A stretch of 64,000 bases of DNA from Salvator merianae (taxonomy: Eukaryota > Chordata > Lepidosauria > Squamata > Teiidae). The stretch spans positions 671,160-735,159 of the forward strand of contig QVOM02000074.1 of the NCBI GenBank assembly GCA_003586115.2, read 5' to 3'. The position numbers and the translations under genes were made by a program. Below the pieces are notes generated by a model that saw only the letters and a list, made by a program, of their open reading frames with translations, ran no database searches and was not told the DNA's origin. Each line of letters opens with the position of its first letter. Position 1 is the stretch's first letter. Positions 55,862 to 64,000 of the stretch are shown here, piece by piece.

Positions 55862-56365
55862 TTATTCTACTAAGCCACTTGTTAAGTTCCACCTTCTGAT
55901 TCTTTCAGTTGTTGTTGTTTTTCTCCAGCCCTTTCCATGTTTGAACCAAAATTTTTGCATCTTATTCACAGATTTCAGACTGAGTCTTTGTTGATTCCAA
56001 ATAAGGATTACTTCTTTTACTATTTGCCTCATATGTTCCTTCCTCCCTTGTAAGATTTTTCCCAAGGCTTCCTTCAGTAAGAAAATAGAACCTAGAACTG
56101 TTGCCAGTAGCGGTGACTCATGCTGTCTCACATCCCTTGTGATTTGTATTTCTTGAGCCATAAATTTTGTCTGAGGAATTTCTGCCTTAAAATCATCCAG
56201 TTTCAAAACCTTATCCTTTGTTTCATGACGTTCAGTGCGTACAATACGTATTTCATTTTTAAGGTCTTGTCTTAGTCTCTCAAAAGTCAGCCCCTGAATC
56301 TCAACGGAACTCCGCAATTCTTGAAAAATAAAGTCCAGTTTTTTAAGAAGTAAATCTGATTGCAA
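55862..56365 (-). CDS. ORF1-like coiled-coil protein, unit B (167 codons)
   Basis: This is the duplicated counterpart of the unit A frame, starting about 15 residues earlier (MQSDLLLKKLDFIFQELRSS). It shares QGLTFERLRQDLKNEI, KLDDFKAEIPQTKFMAQEIQ, LQGRKEHMRQIVKE-type text and a basic end (GWRKTTTTERIRRWNL). The body keeps the coiled-coil pattern, and an insertion of roughly 20 residues (LSLKSVNKMQKF region) distinguishes it from unit A. Both frames survive without internal stops, while the L1 text around is full of stops. That could mean youth or selection in the source element. Confidence 0.6.
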   Translation of the reverse strand: MQSDLLLKKLDFIFQELRSSVEIQGLTFERLRQDLKNEIRIVRTERHETKDKVLKLDDFKAEIPQTKFMAQEIQITRDVRQHESPLLATVLGSIFLLKEALGKILQGRKEHMRQIVKEVILIWNQQRLSLKSVNKMQKFWFKHGKGWRKTTTTERIRRWNLTSGLVE

Positions 56366-56981
56366 GGCACACCTCTATTCTTTTGGCTCTTCATCTTTTT
56401 CTAGTTTCAAGCTTTTCATCACTATGTTTAAATCTTATACAAGTTTCACAACACTTGTAGCTTGTAACTTAGTTCTCTGAAGAAGCCCTCTAATGGTCAT
56501 TCACTGTTAAAAGCAATTTTTTTCCCTCCTCAGTTAAGCAAAACTTCCAATTTTTCTTCGCTGCCTGCTTATCTTCGCCGATAAGAAACAGCTCAAATAT
56601 ATTTTAATGAGACACTGAAAACCCCAGAGCGTCAAAAAACAAAACTTTGAATCATTTATCTGAGGATTAACAGCCTTTGCAAATACTTTAGCATCTTGCT
56701 GAATTACGATGTTTGAATTTTCAGCATACATTATCCAAGCTGTAATGGTAGAGGGTGTTTTTTTTTCTCCTTTTCTTAATGTTTATCTTAGGTTTAGTAT
56801 CTTCATAAATTAAAAGAGGATTGGCCGAACTTACTGCCTTAAAAGATGACACACAACGTGACTTGGGAATGTTGACAAATCTCCTCCAGCTCCTTTCGTC
56901 TCCTCCAAGCTCTCAACATCTTCTTCTCATGTCAGTCTTTCAATGATTTGGCTTCTGCCCATTATTCTACTCCGCCACTTC

Positions 56982-57425
56982 TTAAATTCCCCCTTCTGAC
57001 TCCTTCAGTTGTTCTTTGTTGTTGTTGTTGTTTTTCTTCTTTCTCCTCCTCCAATCCTTTCTTTGTTTGCACCAGAAATGTTGTTTATTCCAAATATGGG
57101 TTGTTTCCATTACTATTCGCCTCATATGTTCCTTCCTCCCCTGTACGATTTTTTTCAAGACTTCCTTCAGTGAAAAAGTATAACCTTGAACTGTTATCAG
57201 TAGTAGAGACAACTCGTCTTGTCTTGTAGTCTGTATTTCTTGAGCCATAAATTTTGTCTGAGGAATTTCTGCCTTAAAATCGTCCAGTTTCAAAGCCTTA
57301 TCCTTTGTTTCATGAAGTTCAGTGCGTATAGCACCTATTTCATTTTTAAGGTCTTGTCTTAATCTCTCAAAAGTCAGCCCCTGCATCTCAAAGGAACTCT
57401 GCATTTCTTGAAGAATAGCATCCAT
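56982..57425 (-). CDS. ORF1-like coiled-coil protein, unit A (147 codons)
   Basis: An open frame MDAILQEMQSSFEMQGLTFE, then RLRQDLKNEIGAIRTELHET and KLDDFKAEIPQTKFMAQEIQ. Hydrophobic residues at heptad spacing and the high charge indicate a coiled coil, like the N-terminal part of L1 ORF1. The C-terminal half is basic (RKEHMRRIV, KDWRRRKKK) with an asparagine run from a (GTT)n repeat (57014-57030) and ends GI before a stop. The RRM and C-terminal domains of L1 ORF1 (usually over 300 residues) are absent. It might trimerise and bind RNA; that is inference. Paralogue: the frame in unit B. Confidence 0.6.
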   Translation of the reverse strand: MDAILQEMQSSFEMQGLTFERLRQDLKNEIGAIRTELHETKDKALKLDDFKAEIPQTKFMAQEIQTTRQDELSLLLITVQGYTFSLKEVLKKIVQGRKEHMRRIVMETTHIWNKQHFWCKQRKDWRRRKKKNNNNNKEQLKESEGGI

Positions 57426-58188
57426 TTTTTAAAGAAGTAAATCTGGTTGCAAGCCACACTGTTCATTTTTTTCTAATTGCGTGTTTTTCTTCTCCATATT
57501 TGGCTTAAAACTTGGTTCTCTGAAGAAGCCCTCTAATAAATAAAGGCACTTTTTTCCCCCTCTTCCTTTGTCTTAATTAAACCGAACTCCCATATCTTTA
57601 CAGCCTGCTTGTTTCTTTAGCTGATAAGGACAGCTTAAATGTATTTTAATGAGACACTGAAAACCCCGGCATGTCCGAGGAACAGAATTTGAATTATTTA
57701 TCTAAAAAAATTTCACAGCCTTTGCAAATACTTTAGCATCTTGCTTTATTACGATGTTTAAACTTTTGGCATACATTATCCAAACTGTAATTTGTAGAGG
57801 GGTTTTTTTTCGTCTTTTATTTTCGTTTTCTTAATGCTTATCTTAGTTTTTATGTCTTCATAATTAAAAAGGGGATCGGCCGAACTTACAGTCCTGAAGA
57901 CGAGAGTCTTGAAGACGACACACAACGTGATTTGGGAATGTTGTCAAAATTCCCCCAGCTCCTTCATCTCCTCCGTATGCAGATTGCTGCGAATCTTTCA
58001 CCGCCCCCGCTGGGGGGAGACTTGGTGGAGCTCAAATGAGGAATCCTTCCGCCTCCCTGTCACTCAGGGAGATGAAATCTTCTGACAGAGGGGGTTTGAA
58101 CTCCCCCCCCCCCGTCTCCTCACATTGCGGTTTGCTCAGAGGAAAAATCCTCTCAGCAACTACATTCGGCCATCTTCCCCGGAAGTCC

Positions 58189-58209
58189 AACAAAGACCAT
58201 TTCTATTCC
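58189..58209. repeat. Target-site duplication of the half-LINE, right copy
   Basis: Twenty-one bases starting aacaaagaccatttct, adjoining the L1-like 5' start. The two mismatches to the left copy indicate some age since insertion. Confidence 0.85.
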
Positions 58210-59395
58210 ATTTATGAAGGCAAGGTATCTCACAAAGAAAGGATTAAATGTTTACTAGATATCTCTAGTGAAATACCTGTTAAGTGAATTTAAGAATTTC
58301 AAAACCTATTTCCGCAAAGAATTCGGAATTATTCAATAGAGGAATCTTATAAAACTCAAAGATTTTTTTTTAAGATAATACTACACAGCTAAAAGGGGAG
58401 CTCATAGAAGAGACATTAAATCAATCATCATGTTATTGGTTATAGGAAGACTTCCTGAAAAGATTATTAAATTCAATCAAAATCAAAAATACTTTATCTA
58501 AAACTCATACCAATTTTTAAAAAGCATTAGATCTACTCTTTAATATGCCAAGAGGACAAGCTTAAATTATTTACAGACTTTTAATTGATCAGGAATGCCA
58601 GGATCCCTTAGCTTTGCAAAACCTATGGTCTCAGGATTTTTTTTTTTCACCCTGTGACTGAAGATTGGGTAAAAATTTAGTAGGATAAGAACTCATGTAA
58701 TAAATACCCCCCCACACAAGCTGCTTTCTAGATGGTATATTATGCCTGTCCCACTTTACAAAGCAAAGCAATCCAAATTGTTGGCAGGTGCAGAGGTTTT
58801 GGAGTATGGTGGAAGCTGAAGTTAACAAACTCATATGACAACAATGTGAGTTTATTGCATAATTATGCTTATTGCATATTTTCTATAATGTCAATCTCTC
58901 TGTTATCTCTCAGTCATTGGTTCATTTTCTGGCCACTAAATAACTCATTGCAAAAAAATTGGAAATCCCCCACTTTGCTTTCTTTACCTGTTATCAAAAA
59001 GTTGTAGAAATTGCAATGCTAAGACTTATGAAATATCTAAACAAGCACTTTACAGTTAGACTTCCAAAAGACACTTTCATGATATCTGGCAGCCTTATAT
59101 TAATTAAACTCAGTCTATGGATTGAAATGCTTATTTACTGTCTCATATTATTGCTTTTCTTCTATAATAGAGTGGGAATGTGAGTTAATTCTTTGAGGAA
59201 GTTTCTCCCATAATTGATTGTTTATTAGACCAGGTTTATTTATGTATTGGCTATCAGATTATTAAGTTGTCGATTAGATTATTGAAATATGTATGAAGAT
59301 ACTAGCAGTTGTCCATTGTTTGTTATATGTATTGTTTTAAAATATTCAATAAAGTTTTTCAAATTAAAAAAATAGGAAAAAAAAGAATAGGGATC

Positions 59396-60725
59396 TTAGA
59401 AATCCTGATTGCATGTTTTCCAATGGACCACATTATCAACTGGGCTGAAGAATCTTGCAGGAAAGAGTTTTATTGCAACTGGACTAAATTGGTCTCCTTG
59501 AATGCAGTGGAATCTCAGAATTTCCCCTGCACTTCTTTGTGAACTAGCAGTAATATATTTAACATATACCTGTTTACTTCTGTGGGCCTGGAATACAACT
59601 TCCAAGCATTTAAAATATCTAACTCATTGAATGTTGTTATCAGTCTTCCATTTATGAGTTTCGAATCTAATAGAAAAAACTGTAACTTTAGTTTTAAGAT
59701 GATTAGTTTCTCCTGCTTGCAGATCTGGCTGAATGTTTGGAAAGGTCTTGTTAATCCAACTAGTGAGCAGGATAAAATAACCATGGCATTAATATACCAT
59801 GGCATTAAAATAGTAAGCTGGATAAAAGTTTAGTTGGATAGAAATTGAGATTTTGCCTATGCTGGACCAACAAATTTATATTTAGGTTGAATAAATGCAG
59901 AACAACTACAAAGCCCTGTTTCACACCCTTTGTAGTTGGTATATAGCTGGACAGATGGCCCTTTCTGTTGCATCTAACTTGTAAACTAGTGCTCTGGTAC
60001 AGCTTATATATCAGGAGAAAAAGAAGTTTGGCAATGCTTAAGTGCTTCAATTTGTTCTGCAAAAGGGGCCTAGAAACTAAGTCAAAAGCTGTTTTGAAAT
60101 CAACAAAACCCGCATATAAGAGTCCCTTCTGTTAATGTACTTTTCTGCCAGGTATTGCAAAACAAACCAATGGTCCATGGTAGACTTCCTGGATCTAGAC
60201 CCAGTATGTTATCTTGGTCAAGCCAGAGGCAGAGCTTCTTTACCAGATGGCTCACGTACAATTTACTTATGACAGAATCATTGAATTGGAAGGGACCTCC
60301 AGGGTCATTGAGTCCAATTCCCTGCTCACTGCTGGATTCTATTAGCAGGCACATAGGTCTATAATTTACTAGGTCATATCTGCTTCCTTTCTTATACATT
60401 GGGATTATGCTGGTCATTCTCTTGTTTTCCGATATATTAGCTATCCTATCAATGAATGTACTGAAGCCCATAAAGCTAAATTGGCTTTGATTAAATCTGT
60501 GGGAACAAAATCATTCCCTGGAGCTTTCTCTAATTTCATCAATTTAATTACGTGTTCCATCTCAGTTTCTGTAACCAGCGGCTGCTCTGGGATTTGATCT
60601 ATCAATGTGTCTATATCAACTGATATGTTTTCTTTATTGTTACTATCTTGAGAATTAGAAGTTCCAATTGTTGGGAGAGCTACACTAAGGTTGGAGACTT
60701 TATTCTTGATTCTTAAGAAATACAT
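59396..60725 (-). mobile_element. Non-LTR retrotransposon RT fossil, clade uncertain (I/Vingi-like?)
   Basis: Minus-strand frames in order: ETEMEHVIKLMKLEKAPGND (60600-60530, RT region before motif 1), MTSIIPMYKKGSRYDLVNYR (60415-60350), a CR1 tail insertion, KLYVSHLVKKLCLWLDQDNI, GFVDFKTAFDLV-like motif A near 60110-60070, STSLQVRCNRKGHLSSYIPT and KGVKQGFVV (motif B, 59990-59900), then KLINGRLITTFNELD and VVFQAHRSKQVYVKYITASS (59680-59530) and SAGEILRFHC. It is neither CR1, L2, L1 nor BovB text. Motif C is lost. It stops at 59396 where the L1 tail begins. Inactive. Confidence 0.65.
60268..60338 (-). mobile_element. CR1 3' end, about 70 bp, nested in RT fossil
   Basis: The plus strand reads gacagaatcattgaattgga and on to tccaattccctgctcactg, the reverse complement of the CR1 terminus also seen at 2850-2914. 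It separates NYRPMCLL from KLYVSHLV of the RT fossil, so it inserted later. The minus-strand frame running through it (60471-60100) is an accidental fusion. Confidence 0.8.
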
Positions 60726-61609
60726 TCACAACTGTTCCAGCAGACTTCTGAGTTCTGGAAAACAACAACAGAAAACAAAGAACACAAAACAACCAGGAGT
60801 GACTGAATTCTAAAGCTAAAAAGGAAATACCTTAAAAGAAAATTCAAATTGTGCAGTGGTAATGACGATAATACATCTGTACCTTTTGCACGTGCTCGTT
60901 ACTTGGATGCTCTATAATATTTAGAAGAGTGGAACAAAATAATTAGAATTTCAAAGGTCACAAATGTTATATTTAAGCTTCATTTAAGAAACATGACTAG
61001 CTACAGCAAAACTTTATTGATGTGAGGAAAATATATTTTAAAAAATTTTCTGTAGTCTGTCTGAGGCCTTCCTCCCAGGCTTCTTCAATGCTTTCCACAT
61101 TTAAAAGAAGGCTTCCTGGCTTTCCAAAGCTTTCTTGCTCTTTTCCTCAAAAATGAGCTGAAAGGCTTCCTCCATTAAGCAGAGTTGTTCCCACAGAATT
61201 TGGTACATTTGATATCCCTGAGGGCTTTGAAGAACTTAACTCTCTTGAATATCGATGGAATTACTGTAGGTTGAAACAAGGTACAGCACACCTATAAAGT
61301 TCAGTTCATACTGTTGTTGTAATAAGGAAGTAAATTCCTTATGAATTTGCAATACACCTACCTATTCCATACATCATTAAAGTAGTTCTACATTCATGTT
61401 GTAGTGCTTTAAGTATGTGGGTTATTTTGCTCATTCCTGGTTGTTGTTTTTTATAAGTGAAGAAGAGCAGCAATACAATTGAAACTGATAATCCATAGGT
61501 TTTCTTTTTAAAGGCAGAGTCCTATTATCTTGAGAGTTATAAAGACTCACTCAGCCTCAAAACACTCTGACTGACCTTAGCACTGTTCCTTTTTCTCAAT
61601 CTATTATTT
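60726..61609. other. No gene seen
   Basis: Unassigned AT-rich DNA, possibly the upstream part of the RT fossil. A GC-richer patch at 61060-61240 has no recognisable protein. Confidence 0.4.
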
Positions 61610-61880
61610 AATTGCATTTATTACTTTTCAACACATATTACAACCCAACATATTACATATAGTCTTCATACTTCTGTTGTGCATATCTTTTCTTCCTCTT
61701 CCCTCTCCCTTCCTCCCTTCCCAAGTAAACTGTTTCAATCGATATTTTTTCTTCTTTATTTAGGAGATTATATTAACTGCTTCCATCAGTTCCTCCCACC
61801 CCTGAAATTAATGAGCTTTCCCCAATTTTTTTCCATTTTGTACCACTCAACTGTCCCACATACAATTGTTGCCAAGGTAA
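61610..61880 (-). mobile_element. L1 3' end fragment
   Basis: The plus strand shows the reversed tail and C-terminal text of an L1: aacacatattacaacccaac, then pyrimidine-rich cttcctcttccctctccct, and agattatattaactgcttcc, which closely resembles the same segment of L1 copy C (33055-33090: agatcatatcaactgctttc). Only a few hundred bases remain. Confidence 0.55.
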
Positions 61881-62749
61881 ACACGGTACATGCTGACCAT
61901 AAGCAGGCTGTTAGTTCAGCATACCAGCTAGGCCTCGCTTGGGGTAGGCTATGGTGCTATTTTCTAATGCCATCTTTTGCATGCGGTTCATTAAGTTGAA
62001 TCTTGGTTTGTGATTCCAGAAATGAAATTTCTCATAATCCTCATATAACAAATGTTATTACAGCAGTTTTTTGAGGGTTTTTTTGTTCTTGGTTAGTAAA
62101 TCAATCTTAGAAAGTTTATCATTAACTTTCACTGTGGTGAGTGCTGCTGAACCCAGTCCCTAGCAAACTTGGTAAGATGCTATAGAGTGTGGCACAAACT
62201 GCCCACATTGCCATGGTTCCAACCCAGTCTCTCTTTGGAATAAGGGAATGGAAGTCCCTTCCCCCTCCAGTCCAAAGTTGCAGGCAGGGACAATTTGTCA
62301 GTGCACCTTGAAATGCCCACAGAAGTGGGTTGGTTCCAGACCCCTACAAAATGGTGTTCGGTAGAACACATTGAGTGGAGAGCTCCAGCTGCTTTCACCT
62401 GTCTGTGTAGTGGTAGTTGGAATGGGACGCAGGTTGGAACATGTGGGAGACCACTTTGAAGTGATCTCTGTTGATACACTTTCTGGTATGGTTTTCATGC
62501 TGGGGAGTGCTCCAGCTGTGAGTCCCATGTGGCCAGTGACATTTCCAAGGGGCAGTGCCTCCCAGAGAGCGTATTGGCATGTGGAGCCAGTGTTTCTCAG
62601 CCCCAGTTCGCATGCAGAAGCTGCTGTTATCCTCTCTGCAGTGTCACTGCCTTGCACTGGTAATTTAGCTCTTCTTTAAACAGGTCTGTTGACTTGTACT
62701 AGGAGACTGGATTTCCATAGTAACACTAACCTTTCGTTTTCCTTTTTTA
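61881..62749. other. No gene seen
   Basis: Includes a moderately GC-rich block (62140-62680) with overlapping frames of 72-119 codons on both strands, none with a recognisable domain. Not assigned to a repeat family. Confidence 0.4.
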
Positions 62750-63990
62750 GGTATAATTTTTATTTATCATAGAATAAAACATACCATCAATTTTCTTCCT
62801 AAAAAACAAATACATTAATTCTATTCCAGATTATTTTGATTTGTGATCTCTTCCCCAGTGACCATCTGATTTCTCCTTTTCTGCTTCCACAATCAGTCTT
62901 TCCCTTCATCCTCCAAGTTCATTTCTCCCACTTTAATCTTCAAAACCTGTTAACAGTAAATCCTTCTCTACCTTCTATAAACAGTCAATAAAAGGCTGCC
63001 AGTTTTTAATAAACTTTTAATAAACTAATAAGTCTTTTTATCTCTTAGTAAATTTATGAGCTTGTCTATCTCTGTCAGTTCCATCATTTTTTACAACCAC
63101 TCATCCTATGTGAGAATCTTTGACTGTTTCCAAACTTGGACATACCTTGCTGCAGTAGACATATATTGTAATAACATATAATACTTTTCTAAACTATTAT
63201 CTACTATTCCTAATTTTAAAAATTCTGGTTTCCACTAGATATATACTTTAATTTTATTCTTAATATTTCTTTGGCTTCCACAAATCCACCACATGATAAT
63301 ACATCCCGTCTTTCTCTTTACATTTTCAAAAATCCCTCAAAGCATCTTTATATATTTTAACAACTTTGGAAAGGTCATATGCCATCTATACATCAGTTTA
63401 TAATTTTCTTATATATATAAATTTGAAGTCTCTTCACCACATTTTCTCCAAAGGTTCCATTTGTATATTATATTGAAAATTATTCATCATATAGTCTTTT
63501 ATTTGTTCCTGCTCAGTTTTGAACTTCAACAGCAATTCATACATTACTGATGTTATTCCTTTTTCTCCCAGTTTTAACTCTTTTTCCCATCTACTTGCCT
63601 CCTGTTCAAATGCCAGATTTTTTTGTCCAATTTTAAAATGTTCCAACAATAGTGCATACAATAACCATTGTACCTCTTGACCTTCATTCAACAGTTGTTC
63701 CTTTGATTTCATAACAAACTCTTTTCTTCATTCCAAATTAACAGATCTTCATATGTTAACCATTCCTCCTTTACAGATTCTCTAAAAAGAGCTTCATGAA
63801 GAGATACTCACAATGGAAATTTTAAATACATTCTTTTTTATATCTAATTCAAACTCTTATTAGAGCATTTCTTACAAAATTATTCTTCAAAGCTACATTC
63901 ACTTTAATTTTATACTACAGATAACCAGCCAAATCTTAAATCATGGCCTTTTAGTTGCAATAACCTTTTGCCTTTATGCCATATCCACTC
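62750..63990 (-). mobile_element. L1 LINE copy F, ORF2 C-terminal region and 3' end
   Basis: The 63712-63434 frame (92 codons) reads GQEVQWLLYALLLEHFKIGQ, EQEASRWEKELKLGEKGI and NNFQYNIQMEPLEKMW, the L1 ORF2 segment after the RT (VQWLxYxQLxExF ... NIxYNIxxxxWEKxW). Further down, near 63335-63260, CKEKDGMYYHVVDLWKPKKY resembles the zinc-like C-terminus, with a CKEK start and a lost HxWW. The 3' UTR has an aataaaaggctgccagttt strip related to the tail region of the half-LINE, and a T-run at about 62743-62748. It continues beyond the window's right edge. Confidence 0.75.
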
Positions 63991-64000
63991 CTTTATCCCC

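Larger units (their letters stand above)
55806..57975 (-). repeat. Tandem duplication, two units of about 1.05-1.10 kb
   Basis: Anchor words recur at a nearly fixed distance: gcttctgcccattattctac at 55851 and 56951, taaattttgtctgagg at 56161 and 57248, gcatcttgct at 56691 and 57736, acacaacgtg at 56851 and 57920. The junction between units is near 56906, where ctcctcc of the 5' region is joined to aagctctcaac of the 3' region. The units differ by scattered substitutions and small indels, so the duplication is not very recent. Confidence 0.9.
55490..58188 (-). mobile_element. 2.7-kb half-LINE: L1-like ends, two ORF1-like units, no RT
   Basis: A complete-looking non-LTR insertion of 2,699 bp. 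On the minus strand it begins GGACTTCCGGGGAAGATGGC (L1-like start) and ends in an A-rich, AAT-repeat tail (plus strand ctttttttattattattatt, 55491-55510). It is flanked by a 21-bp direct repeat with two mismatches (55469-55489 and 58189-58209, both starting aacaaaga), and L1 copy E continues outside. Layout: a unique 5' part of about 215 nt, unit A (about 57975-56906), unit B (56905-55806), and a 3' part of about 315 nt. Each unit has UTR text and one ORF1-like frame. No endonuclease or RT is present, so mobilisation must have been in trans, unless ORF2 was lost later. Confidence 0.8.
53075..59390 (+). mobile_element. L1 LINE copy E, host of the 2.7-kb half-LINE
   Basis: A plus-strand L1 with recognisable ORF1 (53140-53790), ORF2 endonuclease (54240-54960) and, after the half-LINE at 55490-58188, ORF2 middle and C-terminal traces (58210-58830, including RWYIMPVPLYKA near 58733) and a 3' end with caataaagtttttcaaatt at about 59347-59385. 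Most of the RT is missing, so there is also an internal deletion. It is old; the half-LINE landed in an already existing copy. The right end abuts a minus-strand RT fossil. Confidence 0.72.

Noticed and set aside
62298..62679. Overlapping frames of 72-119 codons on both strands
   Set aside because: No domain on either strand, and the overlap on both strands points to base composition rather than a gene.
1..64000. tRNA, rRNA, tRNA-derived SINE or CRISPR array
   Set aside because: No A/B box promoter, cloverleaf or regularly spaced repeat array was recognised by eye anywhere in the window; a covariance-model search would be needed to exclude decayed copies.

Overview
The window looks like a gene-poor, transposon-packed stretch of a squamate reptile (lizard or snake) nuclear genome. 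The evidence is the mixture of repeats: CR1 LINEs with ATTCTATG-type tails, L2-type LINEs with ATTT-type tails, several L1 lineages, a BovB (RTE) LINE, chromodomain Ty3/gypsy elements and hAT-like DNA transposons, all in AT-rich DNA. I found no host protein-coding exon, rRNA, tRNA or CRISPR array that I can support. All recognisable protein sequence belongs to mobile elements, and almost all of it is broken.

Layout. 1-11 kb: mostly unassigned sequence with a CR1 tail, a decayed LINE and possible DNA-transposon fossils. 11-18.3 kb: a nested cluster. A Ty3/gypsy fossil (gag, then RT/RNase H) is split by a CpG-dense 384-bp hAT element with a perfect 8-bp target duplication. An L1 fossil interrupted by a CR1 follows, then an L2 fragment. 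18.3-25 kb: unassigned DNA, then L2 and CR1 fragments on both strands. 26-34.5 kb: a BovB copy among head-to-tail L1 fragments, split by an L1 3' end with a perfect 15-bp target duplication. 35.6-41.5 kb: two gypsy fossils around a well-preserved L2-type LINE that has a short same-family tail inside it. 41.5-47.5 kb: a decayed L1 ORF2, then a second L2-type LINE with a 683-codon open frame. 49.7-64 kb: L1 ORF1, a CR1 carrying a 178-bp snap-back element, a plus-strand L1 hosting a 2.7-kb element, a non-LTR RT fossil of uncertain clade, and L1 3' ends.

The most interesting object is the 2.7-kb insertion at 55490-58188 (minus strand). It has an L1-like 5' start, an A-rich 3' end and a near-perfect 21-bp target duplication, but no reverse transcriptase. 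In its place are two tandem copies of a unit of about 1.07 kb, each with a short coiled-coil ORF1-like frame. It reads as a half-LINE that must have been moved by another element's machinery. I cannot tell from one copy whether it is an amplified family.

The insertions give a relative order: gypsy and L1 fossils are oldest, then BovB and CR1, then the L1 tail, the hAT and snap-back elements, the half-LINE and the L2-type copies. All calls come from reading translations and boundaries by eye. Family names are from recognition, and ends without target duplications are approximate.
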